The notes under the pieces: model-generated
What the model was told of the DNA's origin: nothing
Databases searched by the model: none
What the model saw: the letters and a program-made list of their open reading frames with translations, nothing else
Assembly (NCBI GenBank): GCA_900766195.1
Contig: CAAFUN010000003.1
Span: 1 to 64,000 of the forward strand
Direction: 5' to 3'
DNA length: 64,000 nucleotides
DNA from: an uncultured Bacteroides sp.
Lineage (GTDB): Bacteria; Bacteroidota; Bacteroidia; Bacteroidales; Bacteroidaceae
Program-made: the position numbers and the translations under genes
Shown here: piece by piece, positions 1 to 9,168 of the stretch
How the letters are laid out: every line of letters begins with the position of its first letter
How positions within the stretch are numbered: the stretch's first letter is position 1

Positions 1-20
1 CTTTTGAGAGAAACAAACAC

Positions 21-94
21 TCTTCCTTAGCTCAGTCGGTTAGAGCATCTGACTGTTAATCAGAGGGTCCTTGGTTCAAGTCCAAGAGGAAGAG
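21..94 (+). tRNA. tRNA-Asn (anticodon GTT)
   Basis: A complete cloverleaf can be folded. The 7-bp acceptor stem TCTTCCT pairs with AGGAAGA at 87-93, with discriminator G94. The anticodon stem TCTGA/TCAGA (48-52/60-64) encloses the loop CTGTTAA, which puts GTT at 55-57. The T-arm carries the GGTTCAAGTCC signature. CCA is not encoded. Its promoter lies left of the window. Confidence 0.97.
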
Positions 95-101
95 CAAAAA
101 A

Positions 102-128
102 GGTCAACATAAGTGTTGATCTTTTTTT
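102..128 (+). terminator. Intrinsic terminator after tRNA-Asn
   Basis: GGTCAACA and TGTTGATC form an 8-bp stem around TAAG. Seven T residues follow at 122-128, starting eight bases after the tRNA. Confidence 0.8.
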
Positions 129-217
129 GTTTATTAGGTATTTCTGATTATCTAAAATTTAAACTAATTTTTCAACTTCTCAACATTTCGGTGCGATCTC
201 TATTATCTGGAAAATAT

Positions 218-279
218 AAAAAAACAGATGCACCTGGCATTGCACTGAATACGTGCAGAACCTGGTACATCTGTTTTTT
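218..279 (-). terminator. Terminator of the YfhO-like gene
   Basis: AACAGATG and CATCTGTT pair across a long loop that contains an inner GCAC/GTGC pairing. The outer arms are flanked by A- and T-runs, so on the minus strand the hairpin is followed by a T-run. It lies just past the stop codon of the minus-strand gene at 287. Confidence 0.65.
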
Positions 280-286
280 ACATTCA

Positions 287-2797
287 CTATATAGTCTTTT
301 TCCTGCGATAATAAGCAAAAATTAATCCGGCTATCACCAAGATAATGAGTACTTGCCCAGCATAAGCAATACCCTCAGTGACATGCAAACTCTTCGGATC
401 AAATTGCATCTCGATGGTATGTTGTCCGGCAGGAATATACAGTGCGCGTAATATATAATCAGCACGTGCAATATCTACCGGCTTACCATCAATCGTGGCA
501 ACCCATCCATCAGGATAATATATCTCAGAGAAAACAGCAATGCCATCTTTTGCATTATTACTTTTATAAACCAAATGATTCGGTTGATAACTCGTCAATG
601 TAATAGTTGAAACAGTATCTTTATAAGCATCTACGGCATTACGCAAAGTTTCTTTAAAATGCTTGTCTACTACAGCTGTCTCCGTCGGCATAACCTCTTT
701 CAAAGCATCTATTTCCTGATTGGCATTATCCACATACTTCACATTGTTTATAAACCACGCATTACCATAAGCATAAGGATTCAATATAGGTGCTGTCTGT
801 CCCTGTGCTCCTGTAGGGAATATAAAGTATTTTGTATTCAGCATATTGATTATACGGAATTTAGAAGCATCAACGCTGTCCATTCGCCCATTTACAGATG
901 CTATCTCCTGATAAGCAACTTGCATTTCGGGCGAAATGTGATGTTCTATCATCTCTTGATAACGACGCAATTTTGCAGCATGATACCCACCTACACTTTT
1001 ATGCCAATAGGAAGTATTATTCTCATTAAACGTATTGGAAGCAAAATTCAACACACGATAATCGGGAGCAGTGTCTTTCAGAATCAGCTCATCCGTCTGA
1101 GTTTTCTTAAATGTGTCCGTCTTTGCAGAGTTAGTCACAAATTGGTCATCATTTAAATAACGCTTGTTGACACCCCACATATCTACCAAACAAAGAATAG
1201 CTATACCCCCTAGTGTAATCGACTTTGCAAGCTTTCCACGTGAATAAAGGAAAAGTAAAGCACATCCTATACCGATGATAAAAAAGCTGCGCAAGGCATC
1301 GGAACTTACCACAGCAGAACGTACTTCTTTTAAATTGCCCAGTATTCCCGGTAGTTCGTTCGCCGGAATCATTTGTTGATTAACGGCATTCTGTAGCATT
1401 TGTGCCTCTTGTGCCGGCACATAGTTCATTCCCAGACTATCCGGCAACAAAGCTACAATCAGAGCTACACCAGCCGTTAGAGCCAAGCTGATAGCCAGTG
1501 GCTTTTTATCCTTCTTCAATATCTCCGGCTCATCCAGAATACGTTTCAGTGCAAAAATAGCAAGCAGAGGTATGGTAAACTCGGCTATAACAAGTATAGA
1601 AGACACAGCGCGGAACTTACTATACATCGGTATATAATCAATGAAGAAATCGGTCAGCGGCATAAAGTTCTTGCCCCATGCCAGCACGATAGAAAAGAAT
1701 GTAGCTCCAAACAAAGCCCATTTCAATGGTCCCTTCACAATAAAACAGCCTAAGATGAAAAGGAAAAGAACAAAAGCTCCAACATACACCGGACCAGAAG
1801 TCATAGGCTGATCACCAAAGTATTGGGGCAATTGCTGATAAATTCCTGCATAATTAGGATCAGCCTTTTCCATTGCCGTCTTATTTTGTGCAATAGGCAC
1901 CGAAGCACCACCTTTAAAATTAGGAATCAGCAAAGTCATTGTCTCATCAATACCATAGCTCCATTGCGTAATATAGTCACGATCCAATCCGCTACTTGTC
2001 TGTTTGGCGGCATCTCCCGTCTGCACCAACTCGCTCTTACCACGCATGGTTTCTTTACTATACTGATAAGTATGATAAAGGTTGGACAAGTTTATTGAAA
2101 CACCTACCAAACCCGCAATTAAAAGCACTCCCGTAGCTTTAAAGAATTCAGGCAAATGCTTAGTACGCCATGCTTCTTCAAAATAAGCTCCTATAAAGAA
2201 CAAGATAACAAACAAGAAATAATAGCTCATTTGCACGTGATTAGAAGAAATCTGAAGTGCCACAAATAAAGCGGTCACTACTCCTCCCAACATTAACTTC
2301 CCTCTATAAGCTAGCACAATGCCTGCAATAGTGGGCGGTATGTAAGCCAGCGTAATAAATTTCCAGATATGACCGGCCGATATGAGAACAAAGAAATAGG
2401 ATGAAAAGGCCCATACCACTCCTCCCAAGCCTGCCAACCAAGGCGATATGCCGAATGCACGAAGTAGGATATAGAATCCCAACATCAAAATAAAGGTGAG
2501 GTTCACATACCCCGGAAGAAACAATTGATAAGCCTTCTGTACCCACCGTAATGGCGTAGTGGAATCATAGCTTGGCGAAACCTGATAAGTAGGCATTCCA
2601 CCAAACAGCGAATTAGTCCAACGGGTATTTTTACCTGTCTCTTCATGATATTTCGCTGCTTCTTGCCCTGCACCTGCACCTGCGGCAGTATCATGTTGGA
2701 AAAGGATGCGATTTTCCACATCCGCCGGGAAAAAATAGGCGAAAGAAAGTACTGCGAAAGTTAGAATGACTAACAGATCCGGAAGAAGTTTTTTCAT
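287..2797 (-). CDS. YfhO-family polytopic membrane protein
   Basis: This 836-residue inner-membrane protein starts with an uncleaved hydrophobic segment (about residues 5-24). It has many further membrane spans up to about residue 560 and one more at the extreme C-terminus before a basic RRKK tail. The region from about 570 to 800 is soluble and presumably periplasmic. The pattern of an early loop rich in Gly/Ala and aromatics, a block of about a dozen helices, a soluble domain and a last helix matches the Bacteroidota YfhO family (GT-C-like fold). Some Gram-positive relatives are linked to glycosylation of lipoteichoic acid or other surface polymers. The substrate here is unknown; a role in lipid-linked sugar transfer is inference. 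It is followed by its own terminator and is about 100 bp from the upstream ahcY gene. Confidence 0.85.
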   Translation of the reverse strand: MKKLLPDLLVILTFAVLSFAYFFPADVENRILFQHDTAAGAGAGQEAAKYHEETGKNTRWTNSLFGGMPTYQVSPSYDSTTPLRWVQKAYQLFLPGYVNLTFILMLGFYILLRAFGISPWLAGLGGVVWAFSSYFFVLISAGHIWKFITLAYIPPTIAGIVLAYRGKLMLGGVVTALFVALQISSNHVQMSYYFLFVILFFIGAYFEEAWRTKHLPEFFKATGVLLIAGLVGVSINLSNLYHTYQYSKETMRGKSELVQTGDAAKQTSSGLDRDYITQWSYGIDETMTLLIPNFKGGASVPIAQNKTAMEKADPNYAGIYQQLPQYFGDQPMTSGPVYVGAFVLFLFILGCFIVKGPLKWALFGATFFSIVLAWGKNFMPLTDFFIDYIPMYSKFRAVSSILVIAEFTIPLLAIFALKRILDEPEILKKDKKPLAISLALTAGVALIVALLPDSLGMNYVPAQEAQMLQNAVNQQMIPANELPGILGNLKEVRSAVVSSDALRSFFIIGIGCALLFLYSRGKLAKSITLGGIAILCLVDMWGVNKRYLNDDQFVTNSAKTDTFKKTQTDELILKDTAPDYRVLNFASNTFNENNTSYWHKSVGGYHAAKLRRYQEMIEHHISPEMQVAYQEIASVNGRMDSVDASKFRIINMLNTKYFIFPTGAQGQTAPILNPYAYGNAWFINNVKYVDNANQEIDALKEVMPTETAVVDKHFKETLRNAVDAYKDTVSTITLTSYQPNHLVYKSNNAKDGIAVFSEIYYPDGWVATIDGKPVDIARADYILRALYIPAGQHTIEMQFDPKSLHVTEGIAYAGQVLIILVIAGLIFAYYRRKKTI

Positions 2798-2893
2798 AAA
2801 ATAGCATTTTATGAAATCAGAAATTGAAAATTGAGAATTAGCAGTTCCTTTCGTCTCTGATAATCCTCAATTCACTATTCCCAATTTCGTTAT

Positions 2894-4312
2894 TTAGTAA
2901 CGATAATGATCCGCTTTATACGGCCCATCTACACTTACGCCAATATATGCGGCTTGCGCAGGGGTTAGTTTAGACAGCTTCACACCTATCTTTTCGAGAT
3001 GTAGGCGTGCCACTTCTTCATCCAGATGTTTAGGCAAACGATACACCCCTGTTTCATACTTCTTGTTAAACAGTTCTATCTGCGCCAAAGTCTGGTTGGT
3101 AAAAGAATTGCTCATAACAAAAGAAGGGTGACCGGTAGCACAACCCAAATTAACCAACCGTCCATCGGCCAGCAAGATAATGCTATGCCCGTCGGGGAAG
3201 AAATAACGATCTACCTGTGGCTTGATGTTTACACGTTTAATCCCTTTGTAATGCTTCAAAGCATCCACCTGAATTTCATTATCAAAATGACCGATATTGC
3301 ACACAATAGCTTGATCTTTCATCTTCTCCATGTGATCAATACGGATAATATCTATATTTCCGGTGGTCGTGACAAAAAGATTACCTTGCGAACAAGCATC
3401 CTCCATGGTAACTACCTCAAATCCTTCCATTGCAGCCTGAAGCGCACAGATCGGATCAACTTCCGTTACCAATACACGGGCTCCGTAAGAGCGTAGGGAA
3501 TGAGAACAACCCTTACCTACATCACCATAACCACACACAACAGCCACTTTTCCGGCAATCATTACATCGGTAGCCCGTTTGATGCCATCGGCAAGAGATT
3601 CACGACAACCATAAAGGTTATCGAACTTAGATTTTGTAACCGAATCATTTACGTTAAAAGCAGGGAAAAGCAACGTTCCTTCTTCCTGCATCTGATATAG
3701 ACGATGCACACCGGTAGTTGTCTCCTCAGATACACCTCGCATTTCTGCAGCTACCCGATGCCAACGATCTTTATCTACTGCCAATACTTTTTTCAGTATG
3801 GCGTTCAGTTCTATTTCATCTTCAGCCTGTACTTCTTTGTCTAGCACAGCTGCATCTGCCTCAGCGGCATAACCCACATGAATCATCATCGTGGCATCAC
3901 CTCCATCGTCAACAATGACCGTGGGGCCTTTACCACCAGGGAAATTCAGTGCCTGAAGCGTACACCACCAGTAATCTTTCAGTGTCTCTCCTTTCCAAGC
4001 AAAGACCGGTACACCACTGGCTGCAATAGCTGCCGCAGCATGATCTTGGGTAGAAAATATGTTACATGAGCACCAACGAACATCTGCACCCAATGCAACA
4101 AGAGTTTCGATAAGTACAGCCGTCTGTATGGTCATGTGAAGCGATCCCATAATACGGGCACCTTTCAAAGGTTTTGTTTCTCCATACTTTTCGCGAAGAG
4201 CCATAAGGCCGGGCATTTCTTTTTCTGCCAGATCGAGTTCCTTGCGACCGAAGTCGGCAAGCGTAATATCTGCCACTTTATAAGGCAGAGTAGAGAATAA
4301 TTCTTGAGACAT
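2894..4312 (-). CDS. ahcY: Adenosylhomocysteinase (S-adenosyl-L-homocysteine hydrolase)
   Basis: This cytosolic NAD-dependent enzyme splits S-adenosylhomocysteine into adenosine and homocysteine, relieving product inhibition of methyltransferases. The protein is about 472 residues, the normal bacterial length. The NAD-binding Rossmann motif GYGDVGKG lies at about 261-268, and the C-terminus ends in the family's typical KADHYRY, which contacts NAD of the neighbouring subunit. The start chosen is the ATG at 4312 (MSQELF); an in-frame TTG three codons upstream is less likely. A good promoter (TTG-N19-TATCTTTG on the minus strand, 4344-4373) lies just upstream and overlaps the end of the acyl-CoA ligase gene, so the gene has its own transcription start. 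Confidence 0.97.
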   Translation of the reverse strand: MSQELFSTLPYKVADITLADFGRKELDLAEKEMPGLMALREKYGETKPLKGARIMGSLHMTIQTAVLIETLVALGADVRWCSCNIFSTQDHAAAAIAASGVPVFAWKGETLKDYWWCTLQALNFPGGKGPTVIVDDGGDATMMIHVGYAAEADAAVLDKEVQAEDEIELNAILKKVLAVDKDRWHRVAAEMRGVSEETTTGVHRLYQMQEEGTLLFPAFNVNDSVTKSKFDNLYGCRESLADGIKRATDVMIAGKVAVVCGYGDVGKGCSHSLRSYGARVLVTEVDPICALQAAMEGFEVVTMEDACSQGNLFVTTTGNIDIIRIDHMEKMKDQAIVCNIGHFDNEIQVDALKHYKGIKRVNIKPQVDRYFFPDGHSIILLADGRLVNLGCATGHPSFVMSNSFTNQTLAQIELFNKKYETGVYRLPKHLDEEVARLHLEKIGVKLSKLTPAQAAYIGVSVDGPYKADHYRY

Positions 4313-4343
4313 ATTTATCAATTTGATTTATAATAAAGTAGCG

Positions 4344-4373
4344 CAAAGATAACACATTATCAGATAACTTCAA
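4344..4373 (-). promoter_or_regulatory. Promoter of ahcY
   Basis: Minus-strand TTG (4371-4373) is separated by 19 bp from TATCTTTG (4344-4351), which matches the Bacteroidota -33/-7 consensus. The -33 half lies inside the 3' end of the upstream coding region. Confidence 0.7.
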
Positions 4374-6009
4374 TGCCTTGCTCTTCGCAAAGTCGAAGTC
4401 CGATATCTTTTAACTTAAATTTCTGTATTTTTCCACTACCTGTCATTGGAAATTCATTGACGAAGAAAATATATTTAGGTACCTTATACCGGGCAATTTG
4501 CCCATTACAAAAATCACGAACGTCCGACTCACACATATCCACCCCTTCTTTCAGGATGATAAATGCACCGACGGACTCTCCGTATTTTTTCGATGGTATG
4601 CCGGCCACCTGCACGTCTTTTATACCTTCCATCCTATAAAGATATTCTTCTATTTCACGTGGATAAATATTCTCTCCACCGCGAATTATCATGTCTTTAA
4701 TGCGTCCGGTGATGCGGTAGTTACCGTTCTCATCCTTTATTCCCAAATCGCCGGAATGAAGATAGCCATTGGCATCCATAATCTCGGCAGTAGCTTCCGG
4801 ATTTTTATAATAACCCTTCATGTTATTATAACCCTTGTTGCACATCTCACCCTGCACACCCACCGGACATTCTTTTCCAGTGTCGGGATCAATCACTTTT
4901 ACATCGGTGTACTCAAAGTCACGCCCCACAGTATTGCATCGCACATCAAACGGATCATCAATGCGTGTGGCAGTCATTCCCGGAGAAGTCTCGGTAAGGC
5001 CATACACACTAGTTACTTGCATATACATTTTCTCCTGCACCTGCTTCATGAGTTCCACCGGACAAAGTGATCCCGCCATAATACCGGTGCGCAGGCTAGA
5101 CATATCAAACATATTGAACATTGGATGATGTAGCTCTGCAATAAACATGGTGGGTACGCCATACAGAGCTGTACATCGTTCCTTATGGATGGAAGCCAAT
5201 ACCACCAGCGGATTAAAACGTTCCACCATAACCTGTGTGCATCCGTGGGTAAGACAATTCATGGTGGCAAGCACCACTCCAAAGCAATGAAACAACGGCA
5301 CACAACAGCAAAGTTTATCGTCCGCTGTAAACTTCATATGTTCCCCCGTAAGGAAACCATTATTTGCTATATTGTGATGAGTAAGCATCACCCCTTTTGG
5401 AAAACCCGTCGTACCGGAAGTGTATTGCATATTGACCACATCATGGCAATTCACTTGCTTTTTCAAGTCTTCCAACTTATCACTTTCCACATTGCCGCCC
5501 AGCAACAATATTTCGGATGTGTTATACATTCCGCGTCGTTTTTCCTGCCCGATATAAATCACATTCCGCATATGGGGAAACCGTTCGCTGCGTAAATGCC
5601 CACGTTCACTCGTTTTCAACTCGGGCAGCATATTGTACGTCATTTGCACAAAATCACTATCCTTATCGCCATTAATGATGCAAAGTGTATGCATATCCGA
5701 GTTGCTGCACAGGTATTCCACTTCCGCCTGCTTATAATTGGTGTTCACCGTCACATAGATAGCTCCTATCTTGGCACAAGCATATAAAAACGTCAGCCAA
5801 TCAGGCACATTAGTAGCCCATATACCTACATGAGTGCCGCGTTCCACTCCTATAGCTATCAATCCTTTAGCCATTTCGTCTACCCGCCGGTTAAACTGGC
5901 TCCAGGTAAAGCGTAAATCACGGTCGGCATAAACAATATATTCTTTATCGGGCGTTGTTTCAGCCCAGTGCTCCAGCCATTGGCCGAGGGTTCTGTCGTA
6001 TAATTGCAC
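4360..6009 (-). CDS. AMP-dependent acyl-CoA synthetase/ligase (fatty-acid type)
   Basis: This 549-residue member of the ANL (adenylate-forming) superfamily would activate a carboxylic acid to the acyl-adenylate and then to the CoA thioester in the cytosol. Visible motifs are the phosphate-binding loop YTSGTTGFPKG (about 196-206), the YGLTETSP motif, the hinge region HSGDLG...YRITGRIKDMIIRGGENIYP, and the C-terminal catalytic Lys in GSGKIQKFKLK. The length and motif set match medium/long-chain acyl-CoA ligases rather than acetyl-CoA synthetase, which is longer. It lies 52 bp downstream of the XRE-cupin gene with no clear promoter between them, so the two are probably co-transcribed and the ligase is controlled by that regulator. 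The exact substrate cannot be told from sequence. Confidence 0.9.
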   Translation of the reverse strand: MQLYDRTLGQWLEHWAETTPDKEYIVYADRDLRFTWSQFNRRVDEMAKGLIAIGVERGTHVGIWATNVPDWLTFLYACAKIGAIYVTVNTNYKQAEVEYLCSNSDMHTLCIINGDKDSDFVQMTYNMLPELKTSERGHLRSERFPHMRNVIYIGQEKRRGMYNTSEILLLGGNVESDKLEDLKKQVNCHDVVNMQYTSGTTGFPKGVMLTHHNIANNGFLTGEHMKFTADDKLCCCVPLFHCFGVVLATMNCLTHGCTQVMVERFNPLVVLASIHKERCTALYGVPTMFIAELHHPMFNMFDMSSLRTGIMAGSLCPVELMKQVQEKMYMQVTSVYGLTETSPGMTATRIDDPFDVRCNTVGRDFEYTDVKVIDPDTGKECPVGVQGEMCNKGYNNMKGYYKNPEATAEIMDANGYLHSGDLGIKDENGNYRITGRIKDMIIRGGENIYPREIEEYLYRMEGIKDVQVAGIPSKKYGESVGAFIILKEGVDMCESDVRDFCNGQIARYKVPKYIFFVNEFPMTGSGKIQKFKLKDIGLRLCEEQGIEVI

Positions 6010-6061
6010 GTAAATTTGTAGTTAGCGGTTAATGACTTTAATAGTGGTTAGCAGTCAATTA

Positions 6062-6637
6062 TTAAATAGGCGTATAGATTACCGCTAATATCTTAGCAGC
6101 CTGTCCTCCATAAGCATGCACATGATGAGGAACAATAGAATCATAATAAATGCTGTCACCCTCCTCTAGGATATAAGAAAATTTTCCATAGCTAATCTCC
6201 ATGACACCTTCTGTCACCATAATAAATTCCTCTCCTTCATGAGACGACAATACAAAATCACTATCTCCCATCGGAGCCACATCAATAATAAATGGTTCCA
6301 TGTGGCGATCTGCTTTTGATTTACATAAAGAGTGATACTCCATATGTTTGCGAGACTGTATGGCATTATTGGAAAAGCTGATCGTATCTTTAGCCTCCGC
6401 CTTACGACAGATTACAGGGCCGCTTTCATCCTGATCATCCAAGAAAGTTCCCAGCCGTACTCCCAACACACGTGCTATTTTGATAAGCGGCGCTAGTGAT
6501 GGCAAATCAATATTATTTTCAATGCGCTCAATTTGTTCCATTGCCAGACCGGAACGTTCGGCCAACTGGTCTATACTGATAGACTGACTCTCACGAAGAG
6601 ATCTGATTTTTTCTCCTACAATCTTGTTTGTATCCAT
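6062..6637 (-). CDS. XRE-family regulator with C-terminal cupin sensor domain
   Basis: This protein of about 191 residues has an N-terminal XRE helix-turn-helix (about residues 5-60: GEKIRSLRES, then IDQLAERSG and MEQIERIENN) and a C-terminal cupin barrel (about 115-190; motifs HEGEEF, EGDSIYYDS, PHHVHAY). HTH-cupin proteins of this type are ligand-responsive regulators, and many act on the adjacent metabolic operon. The start chosen is the ATG at 6637 (MDTNK); the open frame extends to a TTG at 6685, but the promoter and operator occupy that stretch. A perfect 7+7 dyad overlaps the -7 box of its promoter, which suggests autoregulation. It is followed closely by the acyl-CoA ligase, so an acyl-CoA or fatty acid could be the signal. 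That is inference. Confidence 0.88.
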   Translation of the reverse strand: MDTNKIVGEKIRSLRESQSISIDQLAERSGLAMEQIERIENNIDLPSLAPLIKIARVLGVRLGTFLDDQDESGPVICRKAEAKDTISFSNNAIQSRKHMEYHSLCKSKADRHMEPFIIDVAPMGDSDFVLSSHEGEEFIMVTEGVMEISYGKFSYILEEGDSIYYDSIVPHHVHAYGGQAAKILAVIYTPI

Positions 6638-6677
6638 ATGATCAATTATTTTTTGACTGACAAGAATAAAGATTTCC

Positions 6678-6693
6678 TTTGTCAAGTGACAAA
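6678..6693. promoter_or_regulatory. Candidate operator (TTTGTCA-AG-TGACAAA)
   Basis: Perfect 7-bp inverted repeats are separated by 2 bp and overlap the -7 box and predicted transcription start of the XRE-cupin gene. This placement fits a repressor site bound by an XRE-type dimer. Confidence 0.5.
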
Positions 6694-6720
6694 AATAACA
6701 AAATCTTTAAGTAGAGACAA
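6690..6720 (-). promoter_or_regulatory. Promoter of the XRE-cupin/acyl-CoA ligase operon
   Basis: Minus-strand TTG at 6718-6720 is 20 bp from TATTTTTG (6690-6697), matching the Bacteroidota -33/-7 pattern. Confidence 0.65.
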
Positions 6721-6834
6721 TGAATATCAACTAAAAGTTGTTCAAAACTTCTATACAGTAACTTTCTTACTTCGTCCTATCATACAGAAGTTAATCTAAA
6801 ACAGTTCTTTTATAAACAGAATATACTTTTTGCT

Positions 6835-9168
6835 CTACAACCGTTTTATATCCTCTTCGGCAGCATGTGTACCCTTATAGTTCTTCTTTGTATTATTAAT
6901 GCTGTAACTCACTTTAAGGGACAGTTTACGTGAATCAGGACGGTTCCATTTTGTATAAGTCAGTTTTTCGCCAAAGAGCATAAAGGAGTTCCTACGTGTG
7001 TTCCATAAATCGGTATAATCCAAATTGACGGACAATCGCTTACGCAAAAAGGATTTACTCAAGCCCATATCCATTCCCCAGTAGGAACGTTGTAGCGAAG
7101 CACCAACGTTGCCTTCATTCTGATAATCGGCGTTGACGGAAAGAATAACTCCTTCGCAAAGTTGAAACGTATTATTCCAGCTGATGTATAAATTGCGTTT
7201 ATACATCCTTTTGGGTCCGTTCAATGCGATAGTTTTAAAATAAGGGCGAGTGAAATAAATACCGAGTTCTGGTTTCCAAACGCCGATAGTAGGAGACAGA
7301 ACGAGTGAGGCATTTATGCTTTCTGACTTACGAAAATTACCAAAGGTAAAGACAGCTATATCGGGATTACCTTCATACCCTTTTGCCATAAACCCGATGG
7401 CATTGTGGACGTATTGATAACCGAGGGTAAATTGAACCCAACCGTACAGAGTTGAGAGTTGAAGGTCGTGATTGGTTTCGGGAGTTAGCATCGGGTTTCC
7501 ACCTTCGTAAACGAAGCGATTGTTATAATTGACACTGCTACGCAATAATTGAAAAGAAGGGCGATTGGTCTTTACCGTATAGCTAACTGACGTTTGAATA
7601 TGACCCAGAGGAAAATTGACGGATACATTAGGACACCAGTCATTATATATCCGACTCTGCCCCGGCATATAGACTTTTTTCTCCCAATAACGGGAAGAGG
7701 CATGCTCTAGACGCAATCCAGCCACAGCATTGACCTTGCCGAATGTACGGGAGTATTCGGCAAAAACAGCCAACTTGCTTTCATTAATGCGACTGTCGGT
7801 TGTGGGAAGCAATTCCTGAGGATTGGCGAACTTATCTTTACGGCGAATAGACGTATAGTCCGCACCGGCTTTCACGTCGCCTCGTCCCAAAGAATAGGAT
7901 GCAATCAGTTTGGCAGCATATAGGCTGTTATCGGCACGACTAAACGAATTAATTTCACGCGTACCTTCCTTACGGCTGTTTTCTTCCACATCTTGCCTGT
8001 TGTAATTATTGCTACGCACTATATCCCCCGAAAAATCAAGATGAAGCTTTCCTATAATCCCCTGATAATAAAGGTTGAAACGATGGTCGGAACTTTGCTG
8101 AAAAATGTTTGATAAGTAAGCCGTTTGATCCGTCAATACACTATTGGATTTTACTGTATAGGAAGAAGCGCCATCGTTCTGAAAGCTGGGAATGCGAGAG
8201 TACTCGTACGAGAATCCACTGCTATGCTTCGTACTGAAGTCGTAAGACACACTGGTACTAGCCCCCAGAAGTTGTCCATTGCCGGTAAAGTTACTGGAGC
8301 TCTTAATGAGCCGCATTCCGGACGGAGATGGAATTTCATATTGTGTCACTTGACTACGTTTTGAACTGTCATGGTTATAGTACAACATGCCGGACAGCGA
8401 AAGTCCTCCTCTGTGACTATTCATACTGAGTTCCTCGTAATGAGTAGTACGCCTTCCGCAAATGACACCTGCACGCAAAACTGTACTCACACCGCTCTCT
8501 TTCTTTAAGGTATAGATACGTACTACGGATTTTACGGTAGCATCATATTCAGCACCGGGATTGGTGATCAGTTCCACCCGCTCTATGTCGGCAGCCGATA
8601 GCCGTTCCAGTTCGGAGGTATCCTGCAAGCGGCGGTTGTTGAGGTAGAAAACGGGAGTACCCTTGCCAAACACCGTATAGCCGTCTTCTGATAAGCGCAT
8701 GCCGGGAATATGTTTCAGTACATCTTCCGCATTGCTTAATGTAGCCAAGAGACTGTGACTCACTTTAGTTTCCAACGTGCCATTCTGTAACTTATATACC
8801 GGACGATTGGCGGTAACCACCGTTTCACTTAGTACTACCGACTCCGGCACGAGCATATGACGGACGGTTTCCCCCGAGTTACACGGTACAAAAACAGTAC
8901 GATAACCCATATAAGACAATTGAAGCAAATAACTGCCGGGAGTAACTGTTTCAAATCTAAAAGTTCCGCCTACTCCGGTGCACTGCCCCTGTATGAAAAC
9001 TGAATCTCTCGTCAATAGCGCAACATTAACAAACTCCATTGGTTGGTTCTTTTCACTTAACACCATGCCACTCACAGAGCACTTATCTCCATTAGCTTTC
9101 TCTTGCGCCACACCACTTTGGACGTATCCCGTGAAAAATAGAATAAAATAAATCGCCACTCTTTTCAT
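6835..9168 (-). CDS. Outer-membrane beta-barrel protein, TonB-receptor-like (CarboxypepD_reg-like + plug + barrel)
   Basis: The protein has 777 residues. A signal peptide (cleavage near ...GVAQ, about residue 22) precedes a carboxypeptidase-regulatory-like beta-sandwich (about 30-110). A plug-like domain (about 125-225; LSNAEDVLKHIPGM, VFYLNNRRLQD, VELITNPGAEYDA) follows, and then a long amphipathic beta-barrel. This is the domain order of the Bacteroidota 'outer membrane beta-barrel protein' family (PF14905-type). That family resembles SusC/TonB-dependent receptors but is smaller and usually has no SusD partner. Its ligand is unknown. It is divergent from a lipoprotein gene at 9645, and a 22-bp repeat array lies between them. 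A membrane-bound regulator follows the lipoprotein, so the three may form one responsive module. Confidence 0.85.
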   Translation of the reverse strand: MKRVAIYFILFFTGYVQSGVAQEKANGDKCSVSGMVLSEKNQPMEFVNVALLTRDSVFIQGQCTGVGGTFRFETVTPGSYLLQLSYMGYRTVFVPCNSGETVRHMLVPESVVLSETVVTANRPVYKLQNGTLETKVSHSLLATLSNAEDVLKHIPGMRLSEDGYTVFGKGTPVFYLNNRRLQDTSELERLSAADIERVELITNPGAEYDATVKSVVRIYTLKKESGVSTVLRAGVICGRRTTHYEELSMNSHRGGLSLSGMLYYNHDSSKRSQVTQYEIPSPSGMRLIKSSSNFTGNGQLLGASTSVSYDFSTKHSSGFSYEYSRIPSFQNDGASSYTVKSNSVLTDQTAYLSNIFQQSSDHRFNLYYQGIIGKLHLDFSGDIVRSNNYNRQDVEENSRKEGTREINSFSRADNSLYAAKLIASYSLGRGDVKAGADYTSIRRKDKFANPQELLPTTDSRINESKLAVFAEYSRTFGKVNAVAGLRLEHASSRYWEKKVYMPGQSRIYNDWCPNVSVNFPLGHIQTSVSYTVKTNRPSFQLLRSSVNYNNRFVYEGGNPMLTPETNHDLQLSTLYGWVQFTLGYQYVHNAIGFMAKGYEGNPDIAVFTFGNFRKSESINASLVLSPTIGVWKPELGIYFTRPYFKTIALNGPKRMYKRNLYISWNNTFQLCEGVILSVNADYQNEGNVGASLQRSYWGMDMGLSKSFLRKRLSVNLDYTDLWNTRRNSFMLFGEKLTYTKWNRPDSRKLSLKVSYSINNTKKNYKGTHAAEEDIKRL

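Noticed and set aside
113..325. Open frame of 70 codons on the plus strand
   Set aside because: It runs through the tRNA-Asn terminator and the terminator of the minus-strand gene, and has no recognisable protein content.
4313..4321. TTG start three codons upstream for ahcY
   Set aside because: The ATG at 4312 gives the normal N-terminus and a reasonable distance from the promoter.
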